From the NCBI GenBank assembly GCA_026418215.1, contig JAOABT010000658.1, forward strand, positions 1 to 7,850: 7,850 bases of DNA, given 5' to 3'. This stretch comes from Clostridia bacterium (lineage in GTDB: Bacteria > Bacillota > Clostridia > DSM-8532). Below, one piece after another: positions 1 through 6,159 of the stretch. The notes below the pieces were generated by a model. That model saw nothing but the letters and a program-made list of their open reading frames with translations, searched no databases and had not been told where the DNA came from. Made by a program: the position numbers and the translations under genes. The first letter of the stretch is position 1, and every line of letters begins with the position of its first letter.

Positions 1-2
1 CC

Positions 3-128
3 ATCACACTGGTCAATCCTGAAACCACGGTGCGCTTTAATAAGAAGTGGATATGGGCGGTCGTGATCTGGCTTTTCCAGATTCCCGGAGCATTGATCTA
101 TTTACTGCTTGGAAAGAACAACGACTAG
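3..128 (+). CDS. PLDc_N (YxlE-like) small membrane protein, C-terminal part
   Basis: Only the last 41 codons are in the window; the reading frame is open from the left edge to a TAG at 126-128. The visible peptide has the PLDc_N signature: an Asn-Pro-Glu-Thr-Thr-Val stretch, the basic-aromatic segment RFNKKWIWAVVIW, then a hydrophobic helix ending in ALIYLLLGKNND. This family is named after the N-terminus of phospholipase D-type proteins but consists here of a short two-helix membrane protein with no nuclease part. In Bacillus subtilis the relative YxlE lies beside YxlF (ATPase) and YxlG (permease) in the sigY operon and dampens sigma-Y activity. The same ATPase and permease order follows here, so a role as accessory or regulatory partner of that transporter is inferred. 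The family call is fairly firm; the regulatory role is by analogy. Confidence 0.8.
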   Translation: MTLVNPETTVRFNKKWIWAVVIWLFQIPGALIYLLLGKNND

Positions 129-142
129 GGGGCTTAAGGAAG

Positions 143-1066
143 ATGAATGCACTTGAAATTACAGGCCTGACCAAGAGGTTCGGCACCTTTACGGCCGTTG
201 ACAATCTGGAGCTTTCTGTGCCTGAGGGCTCAGTCTACGGGTTTTTAGGCCCCAATGGCGCTGGGAAAACCACCACGCTTAAGATGATCACCGGCTTATC
301 TGATCCCACTCAGGGCACCATTCGCATCGGCGGCAAGGAGGTGCGCTTCGGCAGCTCCTCAGGCCGTGAAAGTATAGGCTATCTGCCTGATGTGCCAAAT
401 TTCTACGGAACCATGCGGCCCCAGGAGTTCCTGACCTTCTGCGGAGAGATTTACGGGCTCGACCGGAAAACCCTCAAGACCCGGGTAGGGGAGCTCTTGG
501 AGCTGGTGGGTTTAAAGGATGTCAAAAGAAGAATCGGCGGCTTCTCCCGAGGTATGAAGCAGAGGCTGGGCATCGCCCAGGCACTCATTAACCAGCCCAA
601 GCTGGTGCTCCTTGACGAGCCGGCCTCGGCCCTTGACCCTATCGGGCGCAAGGACGTCATGGAGATCATCTCAAGGCTGGCCGGAAAGACAACGGTTTTC
701 TTTTCAACCCATATCCTTGCGGATATCGAAAGGGTCTGTGACCGTATCGCCATCCTGAACAACGGCAAGCTTGTGAAGGAAGACAGCATGGAGGCCCTTC
801 GCAGGGAATACGCCTTTAACGAGCTTGAGGTGGAGTTTTCCCACCCCGAGGAGGCTCAGGCGTTTACCTTGCGGATCAAGAAGGAGCATTGGCTTAAGTC
901 CGTCAAGCATCTGGATCACGCCACACTGGCGCTTTCAGTCAGTAATCTTGAACAGGCTCGCCTGATCGTCCCGTCCATCGTTTCCGAGCAGCATGCAGCC
1001 CTTGTTAGCTTCAAATCCCGCGAGCCTTCGCTGGAGGATATTTTCCTGGAGGTTGTAAAGTCATGA
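143..1066 (+). CDS. ABC transporter ATP-binding protein (YxlF-like)
   Basis: Predicted 307-residue cytoplasmic ATPase that powers the ABC-2 permease encoded next. Motifs in order: Walker A GPNGAGKTT at about 36-44; a Q-loop region reading YLPD, with Asp at about 83 in place of Gln; signature FSRGMKQRLG at 134-143, a variant of LSGGQ; Walker B LVLLDEP at 154-160; D-loop SALD at 162-165; H-loop His at 190. The remaining roughly 100 residues form the C-terminal extension usual in CcmA-type ATPases of ABC-2 systems. An in-frame ATG at 47 would add 32 residues, but it lies inside the upstream gene and the extension has no ABC character. The ATG at 143 fits the family N-terminus and follows purine-rich AGGGGG (127-132) and AAGGA (136-140). 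The start lies 14 bases after the PLDc_N stop, so the genes are likely co-transcribed. The substrate cannot be read from sequence; multidrug, peptide or lipid export are all possible. Confidence 0.93.
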   Translation: MNALEITGLTKRFGTFTAVDNLELSVPEGSVYGFLGPNGAGKTTTLKMITGLSDPTQGTIRIGGKEVRFGSSSGRESIGYLPDVPNFYGTMRPQEFLTFCGEIYGLDRKTLKTRVGELLELVGLKDVKRRIGGFSRGMKQRLGIAQALINQPKLVLLDEPASALDPIGRKDVMEIISRLAGKTTVFFSTHILADIERVCDRIAILNNGKLVKEDSMEALRREYAFNELEVEFSHPEEAQAFTLRIKKEHWLKSVKHLDHATLALSVSNLEQARLIVPSIVSEQHAALVSFKSREPSLEDIFLEVVKS

Positions 1067-1839
1067 GAATACTTTGGATACTTATCAAAAAAGAATGGAC
1101 CGAGGCCCTGAGAAGCAAGCGCTTCCTGTCACTGGTCGTTTTATTCGTATTTTTCGGGCTCTTAAGCCCTTTAACAGCTCGCTTTATGAATGATATCGTC
1201 AAGGCGCTGGTCACAGATCCCAGCGTGGCCGAGATTACCAAATACATGCCCGAACCGACCTATCTGGATGCCTATCGGCAGATTTTCAAGAATTTTTCCC
1301 AGATGGGTGTCCTCATCATTCTTTTGGTTTTCATGGGTATGGTTTCAACCGAAAAATCTAAGGGTACAGCCGTGCTGGTGTTAACAAAAGGCGTACCGCG
1401 CGGCACCTTCCTGGTGGCCAAATTTATCTCGGCTCTTGTGGTATTCCTTATTTCCTACGGTGTTTCAATAGGCATTTTCCTTTACTACACCAACCTCCTG
1501 TTTGGAAAGGTTTTGGACTCCAGCACACTGCCGAGCTTCTTTTTCTTTGGTCTGTTTGTCATTTTCATGATAGCCCTTACCTTGTTCTGCAGCACACTGG
1601 CAAAATCCACGGGGCAGTCGGCGCTCATGGTGGTGCTGACCTACTTCTTACTAAGTATTCTAAGTGCCGTCCCGCAGCTTAAGGCTTATCTTCCCAATAC
1701 CCTTTCAGCCTTCAATTATCCCTTAAGCGATGCTGCTAACGCCCTTTCACAATATCAGGGACCCATTCTCTCCTCACTTGTTCTGACAGCGTTTTTCATG
1801 GTGGGTGCCATTATGATATTTAGAAAGCAAGAAATTTGA
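1063..1839 (+). CDS. ABC-2 type permease (YxlG-like)
   Basis: Predicted 258-residue integral membrane subunit. About six hydrophobic segments are visible, near residues 21-36, 81-95, 118-141, 158-176, 187-204 and 235-254, with a basic N-terminal lead-in typical of ABC-2 permeases. After the second segment comes the characteristic MGMVSTEKSKGTAVLVLTKG stretch, which matches the family's EKExGT-like cytoplasmic coupling motif. A long extracytoplasmic loop lies between the first two segments (about 40-78). The start ATG overlaps the ATPase stop as ATGA, which points to translational coupling and one-to-one assembly with the ATPase. The protein has no ATPase domain of its own. Substrate is unknown. 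The stop codon overlaps a predicted promoter for the next gene, which suggests the transporter operon ends here, although no clear terminator is visible. Confidence 0.9.
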   Translation: MRILWILIKKEWTEALRSKRFLSLVVLFVFFGLLSPLTARFMNDIVKALVTDPSVAEITKYMPEPTYLDAYRQIFKNFSQMGVLIILLVFMGMVSTEKSKGTAVLVLTKGVPRGTFLVAKFISALVVFLISYGVSIGIFLYYTNLLFGKVLDSSTLPSFFFFGLFVIFMIALTLFCSTLAKSTGQSALMVVLTYFLLSILSAVPQLKAYLPNTLSAFNYPLSDAANALSQYQGPILSSLVLTAFFMVGAIMIFRKQEI

Positions 1840-1864
1840 TAAAAAAATTTGAATCATGTCTAAT
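1836..1864 (+). promoter_or_regulatory. Predicted sigma-A promoter for the c-di-GMP signalling gene
   Basis: A TTGATA -35 box (1836-1841, 5 of 6 to consensus) and a TCTAAT -10 box (1859-1864, 5 of 6) are separated by exactly 17 bases. The -35 box overlaps the permease stop codon TGA at 1837-1839. The expected start of transcription is near 1871, leaving a leader of about 90 bases before the ATG at 1963. No operator or riboswitch was recognised in that leader. This is a pattern match only and has not been tested. Confidence 0.55.
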
Positions 1865-1962
1865 GTAACCGAGCAGGTCGAGCCGATAAACAATCTGTAT
1901 TCCTATTGCGTCTAAAACCGGAAGGGTCAGTGTTCAAACTTTTCCGCGGGGTTAGGGTAAAG

Positions 1963-4900
1963 ATGAAGTTTTTACATAAGACAAAGAAAATGATCAAGTT
2001 TAATTCCATCAATTGGCTGGCCGGCTTCATATCGTTTGTCGGGATTGTTTTTATAGCCTCTTTTCTGCTTGTAAGCACCGGCAAAAGCGAGGTCGGTGAC
2101 AGCCACACTCTCTTAAAGGTCTTGCTGGCGTTTTTCTCAGTCATTTTTGCACTGAGCTATGTCCATGAATATTTTGGCACCCGAAAAAGCGTCAAGGCGC
2201 TTTCTGATATAACCGATACCATATCACATGTTGAAGAGGATATAGCCACGACGATCTCTCCCGAGCTTTCGAAGGAGATGGATATCATGGCTATTTCTGC
2301 TGTTCTTAACCATTCCTTGGAAAACCTTAATGAGAAGAATCTAAAGCTCAAATCGGAAATTGAAAGAAATGAGCGCCTTTCGGAAAACATCACCGAATTC
2401 TACCGGCAGATGAGAACCTTGAGGGAGGCCGACTACAAATTTGACTTCTTTGAATATGAAGCCATGTCGTCTGTCTTTGTGTTTATCACCGGCATGATCA
2501 CGGCCATCGACGATAATGTGGAGATCAGTGAGATTCCGGGGGATGACCTTTTTTCAACCTACGGCTTCAGCCTGACCTTTGAGGATTTCCAGAAGCAGGT
2601 TGACGCATGTCTTACCAATGAGGTGCCCATCAATTTCGAATGCAGTGTCAAGGCTGATAATAAAGAGCCCCGTTGGCTCAAATTCTGGGGAAGCCCGAGC
2701 AGGGATAAAACCAGGATAACGGGAGCCATTACCGATATCACGCGCGAGGTCCGCGAGCGTAACGCTGAAAAGGAGCGCGCCATACACGACAATATTACGG
2801 GCTTCTACAATAGAAACGCGCTGTCTGAGCTCGCCGGCAAGGCTATAGCCGAAAGTGCTCCGGGTGAACACGTGGTGTTTGTTTACATTGGTCTCACGGG
2901 TTACCAGGAGTTTCAGGAACGCTTTGGCATGGTGGCCGGCAACACCTATATTCGTGTCTGCGCCGAGGTATTCAAAAAGTTTATCAAGGAAAACCATGTC
3001 CCGTTCCGCTGGTGGGGGTCTGACTTCCTGCTGTTGGTCAAGGGTATCCGTGAATTGGAGCAGTTCAGAAAAAGTGCGCTAAGCATTATCGGAAAAATTG
3101 AAAAGTATATCGGTGAGGTAGACGGTATTGCCGTATCCTTCCCGATTGCCATAGGTTATGCAGCCTCGGGCATCCACGGCGAAACCCCCGCGGAGCTTAT
3201 TGAATATGCTTCCTTCGCGGAGCATGAAGCCTTCCGTGAGGTGGCCATGAGCCCTAACGAGTTCAATAAGGAGAAATTTGAGGAAGCCAGAAGGGCGTCC
3301 TTACGACGCACCTTTATTAAGGACATCATTGACCGAAACCAACTGAGCATCGTTTTCCAGCCCATTGTGTCGCTTAAGACCGGTGAGCTTTTTGGTTTTG
3401 AGGCTCTTTCACGACCGGGCAACCCGATTTACCGAAATATCGTCGAGCTCATAGAGGATGCCGAGGCCTCAGGCCATTACGCCATTCTTGAAAAGCGGAT
3501 GGTCTATAACGCCCTTGATGCCTATATGGCACGTCATGAGAAATTCAAGGATCAGTATCTGTTCATCAACACCGCACCTTATGCAACCCTTGACGAAAGG
3601 GACTATAATGATATCCGGGATCGCTATTTTGGCCACATGAAGGTGGTTTTCGAGGTTGTTGAACGCAACCGTATGGAGCCCGAGGAAATCAACTTAAGAA
3701 AATCCATTGTCACGAAGGCCGGAGCGAAATTTGCTTTGGACGATTTTGGGTCCGGGTATTCCAACCATCTTGCGCTTCTTGCGTTGGAGCCTGATATCAT
3801 CAAGCTGGACCGCGAGCTCGTCAGGGGCATTGAAAACGATTTGAGAAAACAGCACATGATCGAGGATATCATGAGCTACTCCCGTTATCGCGGCACGCGC
3901 GTGCTCGCCGAGGGTGTTGAAACACAGGACGAGCTTGAAGCACTTTGCCGTATGGGTATCGACTACGTGCAAGGGTACTATACGGGACGTCCTAATGCAG
4001 CCCTTTTAGAGCCTGATGAGAAGGTTACCGAGGTGATTCGAAGCATCAGCCGCAACAATCAGATTAATATGCGGCATGTTTTTGTCATTGTTGAGAAAAC
4101 GTTTAACATGGTGAGTACCGACCTGGCTCAGAATATCGCCGTCTCAACCTATCTGGTTATGAAAATTGCAAAAAGGCTGGGTGTTGAGGGGGATGCCCTT
4201 GCAGGTCTCGTCATTACAACGATGCTTCGCGATGTCGGCCATCTTACTCCCATCGATGGCAAATGGCATGTCGAGGGAGGCGATCCTTCACATGACCACA
4301 GCTTGTTTGGCTATCTCTTGCTAAAGGAATATTACCCCTTTTCCGAATATGCTGAAGCGGTTCTTTACCACCACAGGCTGCGATCCGGCCAAACCGGGCA
4401 AATCAATGGTGTGAATATACCCGATGAGGCCTCCCTTATGGAATTAGCCGATGCGGTATCCGACACGATTACCAAAAATGCTTATCCGAACCTTGCGGAG
4501 CACGTTTTCGCCGAGGCAGGGAAGACCTCCTATAAGCAGGAGTACGTGGACGTACTGAAGGTCCTTTGTGAAGAAGGGATTCTCAGCCATATCGTGTCGG
4601 GCGAATATCTTCAGGACCTTTTGGAGTTTATGGGATCGCTCAAGCTTATAAAATCTGATGTGGAAAGTATCTTAAGAACCTTTGTTTATGCCGTCACCTT
4701 CCAAACACCCTACAGCTATGCTCACGCCAGGGAAATGGAGATCATGGTGAATATGCTTTCCAGAATGACCAAGCAGAATTGGAACCTCTTGGAGAGAGTC
4801 CGCATAGCAGCGCTCTTGTACAATTTAAGTCTGCTGGCCGTATCTCCGTCTGATTTCATGAAGGCCACAAACATCGAGGAAGAGCATCATCTGGTCAGCG

Positions 4901-5280
4901 AAGCCTTGAAATCCGTCAGCACCATTATGAAAGAAGCAGAGCTGACTGACATCATGGATATGATCAACGGGGTCATCGGTCAAAAAGCCTCCAATGAAAA
5001 GCGTATGCTGATGGGTAAGGACATTGTCAGCGGTTCAAATATGCTGATCCTCGCTGATTTCTTTACAGCGCTGATTGAGGAAAGAAACTACCGCAGTGAG
5101 GTTTCGTGCCAGGATGCCGTGGATGAGCTCAAGCAGCTTGCTGAGCGCAACAACATCTATGCCCCCATGATTGAAATGATGGAGGACTACATAGAGGATA
5201 TCGAAGCCCGGATGGATTCAGGCCGAGCCGAGCTGGACAAGCGCTACAATATTCTGCGGGCAGGCTTTGGCAAGCGCTGA
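1963..5280 (+). CDS. Membrane-anchored PAS-GGDEF(degenerate)-EAL-tandem HD-GYP-like protein
   Basis: Predicted 1105-residue c-di-GMP signalling protein. Order of parts: TM helices at about 18-38 and 49-69; a helical linker (71-150); a PAS-like domain ending in the GAITDITREV linker (171-266); a GGDEF domain (272-430) whose active-site motif reads RWWGSDF (349-355), so synthase activity is unlikely; an EAL domain (446-686) with the expected residues E480 of EAL, N536, E564/E567, D593-D594 of DDFG, K614, E650 and Q670, so c-di-GMP hydrolysis is plausible; then two HD-GYP-like domains (703-851 and 907-1061). The first has R756-D757 in place of HD and keeps H803-H804. The second has Y953-N954 in place of HD and keeps the C-terminal signature ADFFTALIEERNYRS. 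Both look catalytically impaired. The chosen ATG lies within a purine-rich context (AGGGTAAAG). An upstream in-frame TTG at 1906 would add 19 residues but lacks a ribosome site. The gene appears monocistronic. The input signal is unknown. Confidence 0.9.
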   Translation: MKFLHKTKKMIKFNSINWLAGFISFVGIVFIASFLLVSTGKSEVGDSHTLLKVLLAFFSVIFALSYVHEYFGTRKSVKALSDITDTISHVEEDIATTISPELSKEMDIMAISAVLNHSLENLNEKNLKLKSEIERNERLSENITEFYRQMRTLREADYKFDFFEYEAMSSVFVFITGMITAIDDNVEISEIPGDDLFSTYGFSLTFEDFQKQVDACLTNEVPINFECSVKADNKEPRWLKFWGSPSRDKTRITGAITDITREVRERNAEKERAIHDNITGFYNRNALSELAGKAIAESAPGEHVVFVYIGLTGYQEFQERFGMVAGNTYIRVCAEVFKKFIKENHVPFRWWGSDFLLLVKGIRELEQFRKSALSIIGKIEKYIGEVDGIAVSFPIAIGYAASGIHGETPAELIEYASFAEHEAFREVAMSPNEFNKEKFEEARRASLRRTFIKDIIDRNQLSIVFQPIVSLKTGELFGFEALSRPGNPIYRNIVELIEDAEASGHYAILEKRMVYNALDAYMARHEKFKDQYLFINTAPYATLDERDYNDIRDRYFGHMKVVFEVVERNRMEPEEINLRKSIVTKAGAKFALDDFGSGYSNHLALLALEPDIIKLDRELVRGIENDLRKQHMIEDIMSYSRYRGTRVLAEGVETQDELEALCRMGIDYVQGYYTGRPNAALLEPDEKVTEVIRSISRNNQINMRHVFVIVEKTFNMVSTDLAQNIAVSTYLVMKIAKRLGVEGDALAGLVITTMLRDVGHLTPIDGKWHVEGGDPSHDHSLFGYLLLKEYYPFSEYAEAVLYHHRLRSGQTGQINGVNIPDEASLMELADAVSDTITKNAYPNLAEHVFAEAGKTSYKQEYVDVLKVLCEEGILSHIVSGEYLQDLLEFMGSLKLIKSDVESILRTFVYAVTFQTPYSYAHAREMEIMVNMLSRMTKQNWNLLERVRIAALLYNLSLLAVSPSDFMKATNIEEEHHLVSEALKSVSTIMKEAELTDIMDMINGVIGQKASNEKRMLMGKDIVSGSNMLILADFFTALIEERNYRSEVSCQDAVDELKQLAERNNIYAPMIEMMEDYIEDIEARMDSGRAELDKRYNILRAGFGKR

Positions 5281-5412
5281 AACTTAAGTATACATGAAGG
5301 GCCTTTTTGTGGGTACTCTGAAAAATGCTCTTCTTGGGTGCATGATAAAGTGGTATGAGGCGTAAAGATATCATCTCCATCAGCGCAGCCAATATAACCC
5401 TTTGCGCTATCT
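5281..5412. other. Gene-free spacer after the EAL gene
   Basis: No open frame with a ribosome site or family resemblance was found on either strand. The only structure seen is a perfect 6-base inverted repeat, AGCGCA at 5382-5387 with TGCGCT at 5403-5408. Its 15-base loop and lack of a following T run make it a poor terminator candidate. No convincing terminator directly follows the stop codon at 5280. Confidence 0.5.
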
Positions 5413-5629
5413 CTCATATTGCATGTCTTAGTTCTCATATCGCATGTCTCAGTTCTCATATCGCATGTCTCATATGTTATGTCGAGATATTCTAATCCCA
5501 TATCTCTTGCCTCATATCTCGTATCTCGTATCCCGTATCTCATGTCTTATATCCCATATCTCTTGCCTCATATCTCATATCTCGTATCCCATATTTCATG
5601 TCTCATATCCCAAATCCCATGTCTTATGC
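5413..5629. repeat. Array of 31 degenerate 7-base tandem repeats
   Basis: The 217 bases divide exactly into 31 heptamers with consensus CTCATAT (roughly YYCRTRT) and no insertion or deletion shifting the phase. Common variants are CTCGTAT, CCCATAT, CGCATGT and CTCTTGC. Two larger units are visible. A 21-base triplet of heptamers starts at 5413, 5434 and 5455. A 56-base block of eight heptamers at 5497-5552 is repeated at 5553-5608 with four substitutions by direct comparison. One central stretch (5483-5496) departs most from the consensus. Open frames crossing the array yield heptad-repetitive peptides as an artefact of the 7-base period. It resembles in kind the short tandemly repeated heptamers known from cyanobacterial genomes; function is unknown. 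Confidence 0.92.
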
Positions 5630-5630
5630 C

Positions 5631-5647
5631 AAACCCGAAGGGTTTTT
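5631..5647 (+). terminator. Short terminator-like hairpin after the heptamer array
   Basis: AAACCC (5631-5636) pairs perfectly with GGGTTT (5640-5645) around a GAA loop, and the T run at 5643-5647 begins within the 3' arm. The stem is only 6 pairs, so this is a weak intrinsic terminator. It could end transcription from the EAL gene through the repeat array. The lack of a better candidate nearer 5280 supports this reading but does not prove it. Confidence 0.45.
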
Positions 5648-5747
5648 ACGTCTGTGTCATGCTTCATTTAGTTTGAGGTGCTTTATTGGCGCTTAGCCTA
5701 TAGATTCTGGCTTCTTCAGGGTTTAAAATTGGCTATATAAGGGAATA

Positions 5748-5977
5748 ACCCCTTGCAGAGGGGTGAATCATGACTTGCGATTGTGCCCGATCGTAAGCAT
5801 GAGGCCGGGTTAGGTGGACCGCTGCGACAAACAGGGGAGATGGGATCAAAAATACACGTTGTAAGCCTTTAAATGTCTTTACTGGTAGCGCTCCTGCATG
5901 CAGAAGGCGCAAATGTACCTAAGACAGGTGCTGGAACGCTATGACTGCAACCTGGCTCAAATCCTAGAGCGGTGCTT
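5748..5977 (+). ncRNA. Candidate structured RNA or tRNA-like remnant, unrecognised
   Basis: Several inverted repeats lie close together. ACCCCT/AGGGGT is at 5748-5753 and 5759-5764. A 13-pair stem runs from 5768-5781 to 5790-5802, with a bulged A at 5773, one G-U pair and an 8-base loop. GGTA-GCGC arms (5884-5891) pair with GCGC-TACC (5907-5919). CAGGTGC (5925-5931) pairs with GC-A-ACCTG (5947-5954). GCTC (5955-5958) pairs with GAGC (5967-5970). Short AAGC/GCTT (5863-5866 and 5974-5977) could close the last three into a cloverleaf-like shape. ACTGGTAGCGC resembles a tRNA D-arm and GGCTCAAATCC a T-arm, but spacing and T-stem pairing do not fit a working tRNA. It does not match riboswitch, 6S, SRP, RNase P or tmRNA signatures I know. 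No good promoter was seen upstream. The strand is a guess. Confidence 0.3.
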
Positions 5978-5980
5978 GTT

Positions 5981-6009
5981 TTGACTTTTGTGGTCCAGTA
6001 GTGTATACT
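5981..6009 (+). promoter_or_regulatory. Predicted sigma-A promoter for carD-yacL
   Basis: TTGACT (5981-5986) and TATACT (6004-6009) each match 5 of 6 consensus bases and are spaced by exactly 17 bases, the best promoter pattern in the window. Transcription would start near 6016, giving an untranslated leader of about 144 bases before carD. The leader contains a small hairpin TATGG-CTT-CCATA at 6063-6075 and no recognised riboswitch. CarD proteins act at promoters, so autoregulation is possible, but nothing in the sequence shows it. Confidence 0.65.
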
Positions 6010-6159
6010 GTTCCTTGAGCGAGTTTGTTGAATTCTCCTTAAAAAGCATGGCATATACTCGTTATGGCTTCCATACATACGTTGCCTTATCCCTTGAAAG
6101 CAATGGCGTTATGAAGGATTAAGTCAAGAGATTATGTATGCTAAGAAGGAGCGGTTTTT

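Noticed and set aside
47..142. Extended N-terminus of the ABC ATPase from the ATG at 47
   Set aside because: It lies in another frame of the PLDc_N gene and the extra residues do not resemble ABC ATPases; the ATG at 143 fits the family.
5298..5307. Terminator at AAGGGCCTTTTT just after the EAL gene
   Set aside because: The inverted repeat leaves no room for a loop, so it cannot form a stable hairpin.
5413..5629. CRISPR array
   Set aside because: The unit is only 7 bases, with no unique spacers between repeats and no cas genes nearby.
5244..5676. Open frames on both strands across the heptamer array that encode heptad-repetitive peptides
   Set aside because: A 7-base repeat without stop codons automatically gives 7-residue repeats in every frame. 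No ribosome site, no family resemblance, and the frames use non-ATG or unsupported starts.
5811..5825. T-box-like AGGTGGACCGC string
   Set aside because: It only loosely resembles the T-box motif, lacks a following terminator, and is not upstream of an amino-acid or aminoacyl-tRNA synthetase gene.
5863..5977. A functional tRNA gene
   Set aside because: D-arm-like and T-arm-like strings are present, but the T-stem has mismatches, the spacing is too long at about 115 bases, and no proper 7-pair acceptor stem or anticodon arm could be built.
5869..6078. Minus-strand frame of 69 codons in the carD upstream region
   Set aside because: It contains a GFEP-like string typical of spurious frames antisense to tRNA-like sequence, has no ribosome site, and overlaps the predicted carD promoter.
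6048..6122. 24-codon open frame in the carD leader
   Set aside because: No Shine-Dalgarno sequence precedes its ATG and the peptide has no recognisable leader-peptide features.
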